A DNA stretch of 64,000 nucleotides from contig CALUTP010000022.1 in the NCBI GenBank assembly GCA_944323725.1, positions 62,001 through 126,000 of the forward strand. Direction: 5' to 3'. Under the pieces are notes generated by a model. The model ran no database searches and was not told the DNA's origin. It saw only the letters and a program-made list of their open reading frames with translations. Position numbers and translations under genes: made by a program. The stretch's first letter is position 1, and every line of letters begins with the position of its first letter. This DNA comes from Candidatus Gastranaerophilales bacterium. Its GTDB lineage: Bacteria; Cyanobacteriota; Vampirovibrionia; Gastranaerophilales; Gastranaerophilaceae. This document shows positions 1 through 8,149 of the stretch, one piece after another.

Positions 1-121
1 TTAATGGGCCAGTTCCATCTTGAACTGCGGTAACATCAACATTTGCAATAACAAGTTCACCAGCTTTTACATTGTGTCCAGCATGTTCAGAAATTATTTT
101 TTCAGCTAAAGTCATTCCCAT
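1..121 (-). CDS. leuC: 3-isopropylmalate dehydratase large subunit / aconitase family, N-terminal fragment
   Basis: The first 40 residues of a gene that runs off the left edge; translated by hand from the minus strand. The protein begins MGMTLAEKIISEHAG, continues through GELV and ends in the window at QDGTGPL, the expected N-terminus of the LeuC/HacA/aconitase-like subunit (TLAEKI..HAG....GE.V...VD....D.TGP). The family binds a [4Fe-4S] cluster and isomerises isopropylmalate, homocitrate or citrate together with a small LeuD-type subunit; a separate leuD-type gene lies at 43066-43560. The cysteine ligands would be outside the window. A sequence like AAGGAGATATTTAT lies just before the ATG at 121 and supports this start. 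Whether the substrate is isopropylmalate, citrate or homocitrate cannot be told from this end. Confidence 0.8.
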   Translation of the reverse strand, partial: MGMTLAEKIISEHAGHNVKAGELVIANVDVTAVQDGTGPL

Positions 122-350
122 ATAAATATCTCCTTATTTATTATTGATTTAATTTTATCATAAAAAATAATTTGATATCAATGAAACTATTTAAAAAATA
201 ATAAGCTGATTTGTAATTGTTCAGAGTTATTAGTTGTAATTATGTTGTTTTCATATTTATAATACCAAACTAACTCTTGTAGAATAAAAATATTAATTTT
301 TAGATTTTACTTTTTAGGTTTTTATTTCATTTATGTAAATACAGATTTAA

Positions 351-1868
351 TTAGCCAAAGATTTTGAATGTAGATTCGACATTCTTTTCAATAACTCGTT
401 GTACTGCATCCATTTCTGTTGAAATTGCATCTTGTTCTGTATCTAATTGTTTTAATCTTAATTCTAAATTCTTGTCTTCTAATTGAGTAATCTCTATTTT
501 ATTATTTATATCTTCTATAGCTTTATCATAAGTTGTTTTATCATATTCGTACTGATTCATTGCATCATTGTATGCATCTTGATCAGTAATAGTTTCAGTT
601 GTTAACGCATAAGTAACTTCATCTTCTGTGCCAGGATTAAGTGTAATATTTATATATCTTCCTGAAGTATCTTGCTCAAGTTTAGCAGTTGTCCCCTTAA
701 TTTCGTTTGTTGTTCTGCTAGTGCCAATTTTATATGCCTCAATATAGGATAGGCTACCGCTTGTCGTATCCTTATATATTGCATTTTCAAGATCATTTAC
801 TTTGTAAAAATAAGGTTCCCAAGCTCCACTTGTGGTGTTTTGAATATATCTTACCATCCAGGCTCCACCGCCAAATTTTTGTGTAAGCATTGTAATATAT
901 TCGTTTTCTTCATTTTCCAATTCATTTAGTTGAGCTGCTGATAGTGTAGACAAATAGGCATCATTACCAGTATATTTTGTTATAAGACCATTTTCATCTC
1001 TTTCTGCCTCTTCTATTTTACCTAATGATCTTAATTTAGTTCCTCCTATATAGTAGATATCAGCTTCATTTCCAAAACTATTAATTAATTTAGTAACTCT
1101 GTTTTTAAGGTAGTCCTTTCTAGCTTGTGGAACATTATTACCTCTTTCTGCTCCATCAAGAATTGGTTTTGTTGCATCAACAGTTCCACCAGATACATCT
1201 TTTAAAAATTCATATAATAAATCAACGATTTCTTGTTGTTCTGGAGTCCCTACTAATTGTGCACTAATTTTATCCATTAAAACTTTGTTGCCATTTGAAC
1301 CTGAGGAAGCGGTAGTAGTCCACCAGCGAGAGTTTGTATAATTTTTATCCATTCCAAATGGAAATACAGTGAGTTTATTTCCATCAGAAGTAGTATAATC
1401 TCCAGCTACTAACATGTGAGTTAATGTGTGAGCAAAGTGTGCTGCATCATAATTTTGTATTGCCGTAGTATAGCAACCTCCATTAGTACCTGTTAAAAAT
1501 TGTTCATATAATTCTCTATTAATTGGGGTTTCAGTTAATCTAGTTACAACGTGAGATGGTGTAGATACGATAGAATTGTCATCTTGATAACTTCTTGTAT
1601 ATGAAATTAAATAATTACCATCACCTTGTGCAATAAGGGAAGTAATACAATTGGAAAGTGCTCCATCAGTAAAGGTATATACTGTTTTTGTATAATCTTC
1701 TACTGAAGGTGGAACTGGAACACTCATTCCTAATAATTGGTTGTAATAATTGGCAGATTGATTAGAAAGGGTAGTTCTTTGCTGATTTATTTGCTGCCCT
1801 TCATATTCAACATTAGTTTTTCTAGCTGTAAGCCCTAAAAATCGAGCTTGCGATGCTGCCATTCCCAT
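351..1868 (-). CDS. MG-family paralogue A: conserved-ends coiled-coil protein, 505 aa, function unknown
   Basis: Unrecognised function. It starts MGMAASQARFLGLTARK and ends in a predicted coiled coil with LDTEQDAISTEMDAV and KNVESTFKIFG. The first 48 residues are identical to those of the 361-aa protein at 16029-17114, and the last ~120 residues are almost identical. The middle (about residues 113-275) carries a ~150-residue segment absent from the paralogue. There is no signal peptide and no membrane segment. Many codons differ synonymously between the two genes while the end sequences hold, so the ends look selected. A Shine-Dalgarno AAAGGGA precedes the ATG at 1868. Conserved helical ends around a variable centre resemble flagellin, hook-associated and needle proteins in layout only; I see no sequence match to them. 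A half-site of the palindrome described at 17198 lies upstream (about 1930-1942). Confidence 0.85.
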   Translation of the reverse strand: MGMAASQARFLGLTARKTNVEYEGQQINQQRTTLSNQSANYYNQLLGMSVPVPPSVEDYTKTVYTFTDGALSNCITSLIAQGDGNYLISYTRSYQDDNSIVSTPSHVVTRLTETPINRELYEQFLTGTNGGCYTTAIQNYDAAHFAHTLTHMLVAGDYTTSDGNKLTVFPFGMDKNYTNSRWWTTTASSGSNGNKVLMDKISAQLVGTPEQQEIVDLLYEFLKDVSGGTVDATKPILDGAERGNNVPQARKDYLKNRVTKLINSFGNEADIYYIGGTKLRSLGKIEEAERDENGLITKYTGNDAYLSTLSAAQLNELENEENEYITMLTQKFGGGAWMVRYIQNTTSGAWEPYFYKVNDLENAIYKDTTSGSLSYIEAYKIGTSRTTNEIKGTTAKLEQDTSGRYINITLNPGTEDEVTYALTTETITDQDAYNDAMNQYEYDKTTYDKAIEDINNKIEITQLEDKNLELRLKQLDTEQDAISTEMDAVQRVIEKNVESTFKIFG

Positions 1869-1951
1869 TATTGGATTCCCTTTGATTATTTCCCAGTTAT
1901 ATAACGGTATTTTATGATTAAATCTTTAAATAATGTTACAAAACTTAAAAT

Positions 1952-2410
1952 TTAACAAACATCAATCCAAGTTAAGCAATTGCTTAATTTTTCAAGTTCA
2001 TCGCAAGTGAGTTCAATTGCTGAATTGCTACTGCCGCAGGCTGGAAATACTGTATTAAAGCGCTTTAATGAGTTATCTATATATACTTTTATGGGATTAA
2101 TTATACCAAAAGGACAGACGCCTCCAACGTTATGACCAGTATAAGCTAATACTTCTTCTGGGGATAACATTTTAGCTTTTTCGCCAAAAATTAGTTTGAA
2201 TTTTTTGTTGTTTATTTTCTTATCACCAGCCGTAATTATAAGAATCGCTCCATTATGAGTTTTGAATGACAAAGTCTTAGCAATACGAGCCTCTTCAACA
2301 CCTAGAGCTTGAGCAGCTAAAGTAACTGTGGCTGTTGATTTTGAAAGTTCAATTATATCTTTATCTTTATTAAATTTTTTTAAATATTCTTTAACTAGTT
2401 CAATTGACAT
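1952..2410 (-). CDS. ybaK: YbaK/EbsC-type aminoacyl-tRNA deacylase
   Basis: 152 aa, full length for the YbaK/ProX editing-domain family. These free-standing enzymes hydrolyse mischarged Cys-tRNA(Pro) or related aminoacyl-tRNAs in the cytosol. Family signatures visible: the lysine in AKTLSFK near residue 48, AGDKKINNKK, and VGGVCPFG at about residue 96, which lines the substrate pocket. It sits 3 bp downstream of the synthase gene on the same strand, so the two are probably co-transcribed, although their functions are not obviously linked. No clear Shine-Dalgarno precedes the ATG, which would fit translational coupling. The exact tRNA and amino acid specificity cannot be read from the sequence. 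Confidence 0.85.
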   Translation of the reverse strand: MSIELVKEYLKKFNKDKDIIELSKSTATVTLAAQALGVEEARIAKTLSFKTHNGAILIITAGDKKINNKKFKLIFGEKAKMLSPEEVLAYTGHNVGGVCPFGIINPIKVYIDNSLKRFNTVFPACGSSNSAIELTCDELEKLSNCLTWIDVC

Positions 2411-2413
2411 AAC

Positions 2414-3724
2414 TTATATTATTCTATGAGGTTTGGTAAGAATATGAGCATCTATTCTTTCTTTTATTGCACCTTGTGGTTCATAATATGGTGATACTGT
2501 CATGATTTTAGCTGCAATATCAGGATAATAATATATAAATCTTAGTTCACTGGATGTAAGAGGCTTTTGGGTGTGAACATTTGCGTATCTTACTAGTTCT
2601 AGAATATTTCTTGCTTCATGTTCATCTTTAAATTCCAATTCAAGGTTATCATACACGTTTCTAAAACCTTTAATTCCACCATATTCACCAGTAGTAATCA
2701 TTCTTCCGGTTTCTATAATTTCAGGCTCCCCTCTTCCTAGTTCTTCAAAATCGTACAATTCATAATTTCTACGATCCTTTAGAGCACCATCAGCATGTAT
2801 TCCAGATTCATGAGCAAACGCATTATCTCCGACTGCTGGCTGGTTCATTGGTATAGGAACTCCAAATGCGTACGCAGTGTATTTTGCAAGCTGCCATGCT
2901 TTACTAAGGTCAATATTAGGATCAATATGGTATTCACCTCTGAAACCTGCTGATTTAAGTATTGCAAGTAAACAAGAAACTAAATCTGCATTTCCAGCTC
3001 TTTCGCCCATACCATTAATTGCAGTATTTATATAAGCATCTACCCCTGCATCTATTGCTGCTTTTGCTCCCATTACAGAACAGCCTACAGCCATGCCTAA
3101 ATCATTATGATAGTGCAATTCAATTGCCATACCTGTTTCTTTAGCAATTTTATAAATTCTATCATAAGCAGTTTTAGGATCTTCAAAACCAAGAGTGTCA
3201 CAGTATCTAAATCTTTGTGCTCCAGCTTTTTGCGCAGCTTTTGCGTATTTTATTAAATAATCTATATCACTTCGAGATGCATCCTCAGCATTAACCCCAA
3301 TAATTTCAGCCCCTTTAGAAATTGCACACTTAATGGCTTCTGTTGTCATGTTTATTAAGTCTTCAGCTGTTTTTTTGCCTTGATATTTGCCATGAATCAT
3401 TTGCTCAGAAGTAGATTGAGAAAGATTAACATTTTTTAGTCTTGGAACATTTTGAAATGAAAGTTCAACATCACTAGCTATAGCTCTCATCCAGCCAGAT
3501 AATTTTGTTTTTGAAATTACATTACGCTCGACGAGTTCTAAATTTCCATTTAAGTAATTAATTTCGTGTTTTGTAGTTGGAAACCCGAATTCAGACTGAG
3601 TAATACCCATATCATCAAGCATAATATTAATAATGGTTTTTTGTAGCTTTGCCAGACCTAATCTTGAAGTTTGTACTCCATCTCTATTAGTTACATCCAC
3701 AAAGTAAATTTTATTTTCTTTCAT
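2414..3724 (-). CDS. Homocitrate/2-isopropylmalate synthase family enzyme, possibly Re-citrate synthase
   Basis: 436 aa from the preferred start. DRE-TIM metallolyase: acyl-CoA Claisen condensation on a 2-oxo acid. Visible motifs are DVTNRDG near the N-terminus (metal-binding Asp with catalytic Arg), IIGVNAEDASRSD, and ELHYHNDLGMAVG (HxHN metal site). The opening DVTNRDGVQTSRLGL and SEFGFPT differ from ordinary LeuA (TLRDGEQ) and resemble what I recall of proteins annotated homocitrate synthase in anaerobes, the group that contains the Clostridium kluyveri Re-citrate synthase; this is memory, not a search. The C-terminal LeuA regulatory domain is absent. A longer reading frame begins at 3748, but AAGGAG seven bases before the ATG at 3724 makes 3724 the better start. 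With an aconitase-type LeuC nearby it could supply glutamate precursors. Confidence 0.7.
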   Translation of the reverse strand: MKENKIYFVDVTNRDGVQTSRLGLAKLQKTIINIMLDDMGITQSEFGFPTTKHEINYLNGNLELVERNVISKTKLSGWMRAIASDVELSFQNVPRLKNVNLSQSTSEQMIHGKYQGKKTAEDLINMTTEAIKCAISKGAEIIGVNAEDASRSDIDYLIKYAKAAQKAGAQRFRYCDTLGFEDPKTAYDRIYKIAKETGMAIELHYHNDLGMAVGCSVMGAKAAIDAGVDAYINTAINGMGERAGNADLVSCLLAILKSAGFRGEYHIDPNIDLSKAWQLAKYTAYAFGVPIPMNQPAVGDNAFAHESGIHADGALKDRRNYELYDFEELGRGEPEIIETGRMITTGEYGGIKGFRNVYDNLELEFKDEHEARNILELVRYANVHTQKPLTSSELRFIYYYPDIAAKIMTVSPYYEPQGAIKERIDAHILTKPHRII

Positions 3725-3840
3725 TTCAGCTCCTTTTGCTTGCTGCATAAAACTTAATAACTTGCTATTTTAAATAAAGTTAATTATAATGATTAGTATG
3801 GAACACATTCAGCCAGAATGTCAAGAATTTTAGATAAATT

Positions 3841-5433
3841 ATGAATAATACTAAACAGTTAGAGAAAAAAATTAGAAAAGAGTATAAAACAGGTAATGTT
3901 AAATCAGCAATAGAGCTATGCCAAATTGGACTCCAAGAAGATCCTACCAATGCAGATTTGCATATAAGACTTGGAGATTTGTATTTAGCATGGCATCTTG
4001 ATATTTACAATTCCTGCCAGTATATTGACGAAGCTATTACTGAGTACCAAAGAGCGTTAGAAACTTATATTGATTCTGCTGAAATATATTTTAAAATTGG
4101 ACAGGCTCACTTTTATAAAGGAGATTTAGATAAAGCTGTAAATTATCTTGATATGGCGGTTTCTAAAGCTCCAAAATACGCAAGAGCATACTATTTACTC
4201 GCTGAAACTTATACTAAAAAGGCTAGATTTTTAGAAGCTACAATTAATGCTAGAAAATCAATTAAGTTTATGCCTTTAAGAAATTCTTGTGCACATTTTT
4301 TACTTTCAAATTTATATAGAGTTTCATCGGTGAAATCATTTAGAATGTGGTTTAAATCAAAGTGGGAGTATCTTCTATCTTTAACAACGCTGCCTTTTGA
4401 TATGCATGCCATAAAAAATGTTGCACGTTTTATGTCATATTTGAAATTTTTCCCAATACTTGCAAAAGGGTTTTATCTAGTTCAAACAAAAGGAGTTGAT
4501 AAAGCTATTGATATTTATATTGATGCTATTGAAAAAGCTCCTGGATTTATCCCGCTATATTGTTTGTTAGGTGATATATATTGTTCATTAGGCAGATATG
4601 AGGATGCTATTACAGAATATAAAATGGCTATATGGTTAGATTGTCTAAATATAGAAGCATATAGACATTTATGTCAGGCTTATGAAGAAATTGGCGATTA
4701 TGACAGTGCAGTTGAAATATATCAAAAGCTAATTCAAATTATGCCTAATATGCCTGATGTTCACTCAAATCTTGCAAATATTCTTTATGTTAAAGGGGAT
4801 ATTGATTCAGCGATTTCGCATTTTCAAACGGCCGTTACACTTAATCCTAAAAAACAATGGACTAGTGTTATTAATCAAACTTTAGGATTTGTTTATCAGG
4901 AATCAAAACGTGATATTGATGCTGCGATTACATCTTATCAAAGCGCATATTTACAAACACCAGATGACATTGATATTTATATAAATCTAGGAAGTGCTTT
5001 TTATGATAAAGAAGATTATAATAATGCTCTGACTGTATATAGAAATGCTTTGGATTTAGAACCTAAAAATGCAAAAATCCATTGTAATTTGGGATTTTTA
5101 TACTGGGGAAATGCTGAATTAGACGAAGCAATAAAGGAATATGAGCTTGCTATAGAATATGATCCAAATTATGATATCGCTTACAATAATTTAGGGGTTA
5201 TTTATCTCGATGATTTAGGCAGAGTGCAAAAAGCTATTGAGTTATTTAAAAAATCTATTGCTTGTAATCCTAATTATGCTTTAGCTCACTTTAATCTAGC
5301 GAGAGCTATTACAATTACAGGCGATAAAATTGAGGCTGCTAAGCTTTATCAAATTGCCCAAGATATTAATAAGGTTACAAACGAAGTTGATCCTCAGGAA
5401 ATTATAGATAAAATTAATGGTTTATTTAGTTAA
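3841..5433 (+). CDS. Tetratricopeptide-repeat protein, 530 aa
   Basis: Almost the whole protein is made of TPR units: about ten 34-residue repeats with the usual A/G and Y/F/P positions, for example ALETYIDSAEIYFKIGQAHF, then IYIDAIEKAPGFIPLYCLLG, AVTLNPKK, ALDLEPKNAKIHCNLG and AIEYDPNYDIAYNNLG. A region around residues 150-210 is less regular and rich in aromatic and hydrophobic residues. No signal peptide or enzymatic domain is visible, so it is probably a cytosolic or peripherally membrane-bound scaffold. It is transcribed divergently from the synthase operon and its end overlaps the convergent gene at 5426 by 8 bp. No strong ribosome-binding site precedes the ATG. The partner proteins cannot be deduced. 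Confidence 0.85.
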   Translation: MNNTKQLEKKIRKEYKTGNVKSAIELCQIGLQEDPTNADLHIRLGDLYLAWHLDIYNSCQYIDEAITEYQRALETYIDSAEIYFKIGQAHFYKGDLDKAVNYLDMAVSKAPKYARAYYLLAETYTKKARFLEATINARKSIKFMPLRNSCAHFLLSNLYRVSSVKSFRMWFKSKWEYLLSLTTLPFDMHAIKNVARFMSYLKFFPILAKGFYLVQTKGVDKAIDIYIDAIEKAPGFIPLYCLLGDIYCSLGRYEDAITEYKMAIWLDCLNIEAYRHLCQAYEEIGDYDSAVEIYQKLIQIMPNMPDVHSNLANILYVKGDIDSAISHFQTAVTLNPKKQWTSVINQTLGFVYQESKRDIDAAITSYQSAYLQTPDDIDIYINLGSAFYDKEDYNNALTVYRNALDLEPKNAKIHCNLGFLYWGNAELDEAIKEYELAIEYDPNYDIAYNNLGVIYLDDLGRVQKAIELFKKSIACNPNYALAHFNLARAITITGDKIEAAKLYQIAQDINKVTNEVDPQEIIDKINGLFS

Positions 5434-6232
5434 ATTTTGAAGCAAGCAGATCTTTTGTTTTGACAGCAATAGTTGAACTTAGTGCAAGGGAGAGTCCGCC
5501 TATAAAATAGCTTATATTGCTAAGTCGGTGCGTTCTTTTAACTATTTTTAGAATTTCATTAGGCAGTTTAACTTCTTTTGCGAATTTGTTCCCTTGATAA
5601 TTTGCACTTGCTTCGGCAGTTATCTTAGGTATAATAGCAAGAAATGTTAATTTTCCAGCATTGTTTCTTATAAAATTTATTGTTTTATCAATAGAGCTTA
5701 ATGATTTATTGGGTTTTTCCTGTTTGGTTTTTGTACATACAGCAAATATTGGTAAAATTACTCCAAATGTTCTTCCTAAATATTTTTCAGTTATCTGCAT
5801 TTTAGGTAAAAAACCGCTCAGAAAGTCTTTTGCGTGGGCCAATTCATGAAATCCAGGAGCTACTAGATTTTTGTTTAAATAAACCGTTCTATTTTTGCTT
5901 ATAAAACTTGCATTTAGCCCTTTTTTAACAGCTTCAATATGACTATTATTTGTTTTAAAATTTTCATCAATATATTTTAATTTAATTTTGTTTCGTTCTG
6001 CAATACCCTTATTAATTTTGTCATGAATAATTTGAAGTTTATCCATGATAATTTCATTTTGTTTATCATTAGTTCTTGTATATTTTATTTCTCTTTCAAA
6101 TAGGGGTTTGACAACGTATCTAGGAAAATATTTTCTAAATTCATACCCAGCTCCAATTCCGACAAGTGAAGCCCCACAATCCTGTAGAAGATGATATTTA
6201 GGGTTTGTGTTATTCTCATTAGATATTCGCAT
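5426..6232 (-). CDS. Putative membrane-associated HELAH zinc metallopeptidase
   Basis: 268 aa, not assigned to a named family. The clearest element is GFHELAHAKDF at about residue 127, an HExxH zinc-binding motif in an M48-like setting: a helix, then a hydrophobic segment (TFGVILPIFAVC), and later TAEASANYQGNKFA, whose glutamate could be the third zinc ligand, as ExxAD/ExxAN does in M48 peptidases. A C-terminal hydrophobic stretch ISYFIGGLSLALSS suggests membrane attachment. The N-terminus MRISNENNTN has no signal peptide. It lies 33 bp downstream of the histidine kinase gene on the same strand, so it may be co-transcribed. Proteolytic function is inferred from HELAH and the downstream glutamate only. 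Confidence 0.6.
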   Translation of the reverse strand: MRISNENNTNPKYHLLQDCGASLVGIGAGYEFRKYFPRYVVKPLFEREIKYTRTNDKQNEIIMDKLQIIHDKINKGIAERNKIKLKYIDENFKTNNSHIEAVKKGLNASFISKNRTVYLNKNLVAPGFHELAHAKDFLSGFLPKMQITEKYLGRTFGVILPIFAVCTKTKQEKPNKSLSSIDKTINFIRNNAGKLTFLAIIPKITAEASANYQGNKFAKEVKLPNEILKIVKRTHRLSNISYFIGGLSLALSSTIAVKTKDLLASKFN

Positions 6233-6265
6233 GGCATCAATAAAAATGCTAAATAAAAATTTTTG

Positions 6266-8053
6266 CTATACTCTAGCACATTCATCAATTTTTATTAAAG
6301 GTAGTCTAAAACCGAAAGTGGAGCCTTTTCCTAATTCTGAAAATACAAAAACTTTTCCATTGTGATGTTTTTCAATAGTAGTTTTTACAAGATTAAGTCC
6401 TAATCCAGTACCTTTAATAGTATGAGTATTATTTTCGACTCGATAGAACCTGTCAAATATCTTTTTCTGATGCTCAGGGGCAATGCCACATCCTTGATCA
6501 GTAACAGATACTTCAACTTCATTATCTTGAGAGCAATAGATAACTTTTACATCAATTTGAGAATTTGCAGGTGAATATTTAATAGCATTAGATAAAAGAT
6601 TAGTCAATGCTCTTTCTATGCTGTCGTAATTAAATAAAAATTCAGGAATATTTTCATCATTTGTGATTTTTATTTGGATATTATTATCTTTTGTTAATAC
6701 AGAAACTTGATTTACGCATTCTTCTATGAGATTTGAAATATTATTAATAGTTTTTTCAATTTTTACATTGGATTCAAGACGTGAAAAATCAAGAATATCA
6801 TTGACCATTCTATTAAGTCTTATAATTTCTTGATTGATTGTACCAATAAATTCTTTTTGAGTTTCATAATCAAATTCGTTACCATAGTTATAAAGAGTAT
6901 CTATATAACTTCTAAGAACAGTGACAGGAGTCCTTAATTCATGTGAAACGTTAGAAATAAAGTGAGCTCTCATTTGATCCATTTCAGCTTCTTTTGTCAT
7001 ATCAATTAATACGATTATGTAGCCCACATAATCTTTGCTTCGTGTAAACATTGGCGATATAATTGATTTTATAACTCTTTGATCTACAGAAATATTGAAT
7101 TCTATAGGTTTTTTTTCAATAATTTCTAATGGCGTATCTTTAAATTGTTCAATTTTTTCTTTGAAACATTCTTTACCTGATGTATCAATGTAATTTTGAA
7201 TTTTTGTATTCAAAAGCTGGTCTTCATTTACTTCAAGTAAAGTCTGAGCGTGATTATTAACTAAAACAACATTATCACTATCATTGCAAACTACAACTCC
7301 ATTTGCAATACTCATTAAGACTGATTCAAATTTATTTCTTTCCAGCATAATTCTATCAATATTCTGTTCTTCATAAAGATGAAGCCTATTAGACATGTCA
7401 TTGAACGAATTAAACAGTTCTTTAACTTCATTACTTACATCTTTACCTGAAATTTTATATCCAAATTCCCCAGTAGAAATTTTCTTAACACCTTCTTGTA
7501 AGATCCTTAATTCTCTAGTAATTAAATACGTATTAATAAGAATTACAAAAGCAAAAACAAGCCAAGCGACAGAAAATACAAATAAAAGTGAGGCTCTTGT
7601 TGTAGAAGAAATTTGGCTGATTATATTTCCAGAAAGTCCTACTGTAACAGAACCTATAGGATTTGCATTGTTTTCAGAAATAAGTGGTGATGTAACTGTA
7701 ATATTTGGTTTCCCCTTATTAAGGGTAGATTCGTGTTTGCCTGAATAAATCAAATTTCCATTTTTATCTCTAAATTCAATAAAAACGATGTCATTATGAC
7801 TTTTTAGAATACTGTCAGAATGCTCCTTGAGAGTTTCTTTAATCATATTATCAGAAAGATTTTTGGTAAGTTGAACACTCTCAATTGCAAGTGTTTTCGA
7901 AATAACCTGACCAAAATTCTGATAGCCTTCATTGAGTTTTTTTTGAATATTAAAAATCGCGAAAATAGCAATAGCAACAATTAAAATTGTGCTAAGAAGA
8001 AGTCCAGAAATAATAAGTCTATTTTGTGTGGTTAAACTAACTCGATTCTCCAT
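6266..8053 (-). CDS. Sensor histidine kinase (TM-HAMP-PAS-HisKA-HATPase), VicK/NblS-like
   Basis: 595 aa membrane sensor kinase. Two transmembrane segments (about 10-33 and 155-178) flank an extracytoplasmic sensor domain of ~120 residues; a HAMP linker follows (LITRELRILQEGVKKI), then a PAS domain (SIANGVVVCNDSDNVVLVNN). The H-box is NVSHELRTPV, the N-box NLLSNAIKYSP, the G1 box DQGCGIAPEHQKKIFDRF and the G2 box GTGLGLNLVK, so all catalytic elements are present. No response regulator is adjacent: it is an orphan whose partner lies elsewhere. The domain order matches the VicK/WalK group, which includes cyanobacterial NblS/Hik33, but that assignment is inference from architecture. Confidence 0.92.
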   Translation of the reverse strand: MENRVSLTTQNRLIISGLLLSTILIVAIAIFAIFNIQKKLNEGYQNFGQVISKTLAIESVQLTKNLSDNMIKETLKEHSDSILKSHNDIVFIEFRDKNGNLIYSGKHESTLNKGKPNITVTSPLISENNANPIGSVTVGLSGNIISQISSTTRASLLFVFSVAWLVFAFVILINTYLITRELRILQEGVKKISTGEFGYKISGKDVSNEVKELFNSFNDMSNRLHLYEEQNIDRIMLERNKFESVLMSIANGVVVCNDSDNVVLVNNHAQTLLEVNEDQLLNTKIQNYIDTSGKECFKEKIEQFKDTPLEIIEKKPIEFNISVDQRVIKSIISPMFTRSKDYVGYIIVLIDMTKEAEMDQMRAHFISNVSHELRTPVTVLRSYIDTLYNYGNEFDYETQKEFIGTINQEIIRLNRMVNDILDFSRLESNVKIEKTINNISNLIEECVNQVSVLTKDNNIQIKITNDENIPEFLFNYDSIERALTNLLSNAIKYSPANSQIDVKVIYCSQDNEVEVSVTDQGCGIAPEHQKKIFDRFYRVENNTHTIKGTGLGLNLVKTTIEKHHNGKVFVFSELGKGSTFGFRLPLIKIDECARV

Positions 8054-8101
8054 GATTAAATTATAGCACTTACATCATCTCTAAGCAATAAAATAAAATA
8101 A

Positions 8102-8128
8102 AAAGACCACTTGTATAAGCGGTCTTTT
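8102..8128 (-). terminator. Intrinsic terminator after the FAD dehydrogenase gene
   Basis: Inverted repeat AAAGACC/GGTCTTT with a 13-base loop, flanked by A and T runs on both sides. It lies between the stop codon at 8150 and the kinase gene start at 8053, so it should end transcription of the FAD gene before the kinase operon begins. Confidence 0.8.
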
Positions 8129-8149
8129 TATTTTATTAATTTTAAATAT

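Noticed and set aside
351-1868. Calling A, B and C true flagellins or FlgK/FlgL proteins
   Set aside because: Only the layout agrees; no flagellin D0/D1 motifs are readable and no flagellar genes are in the window.
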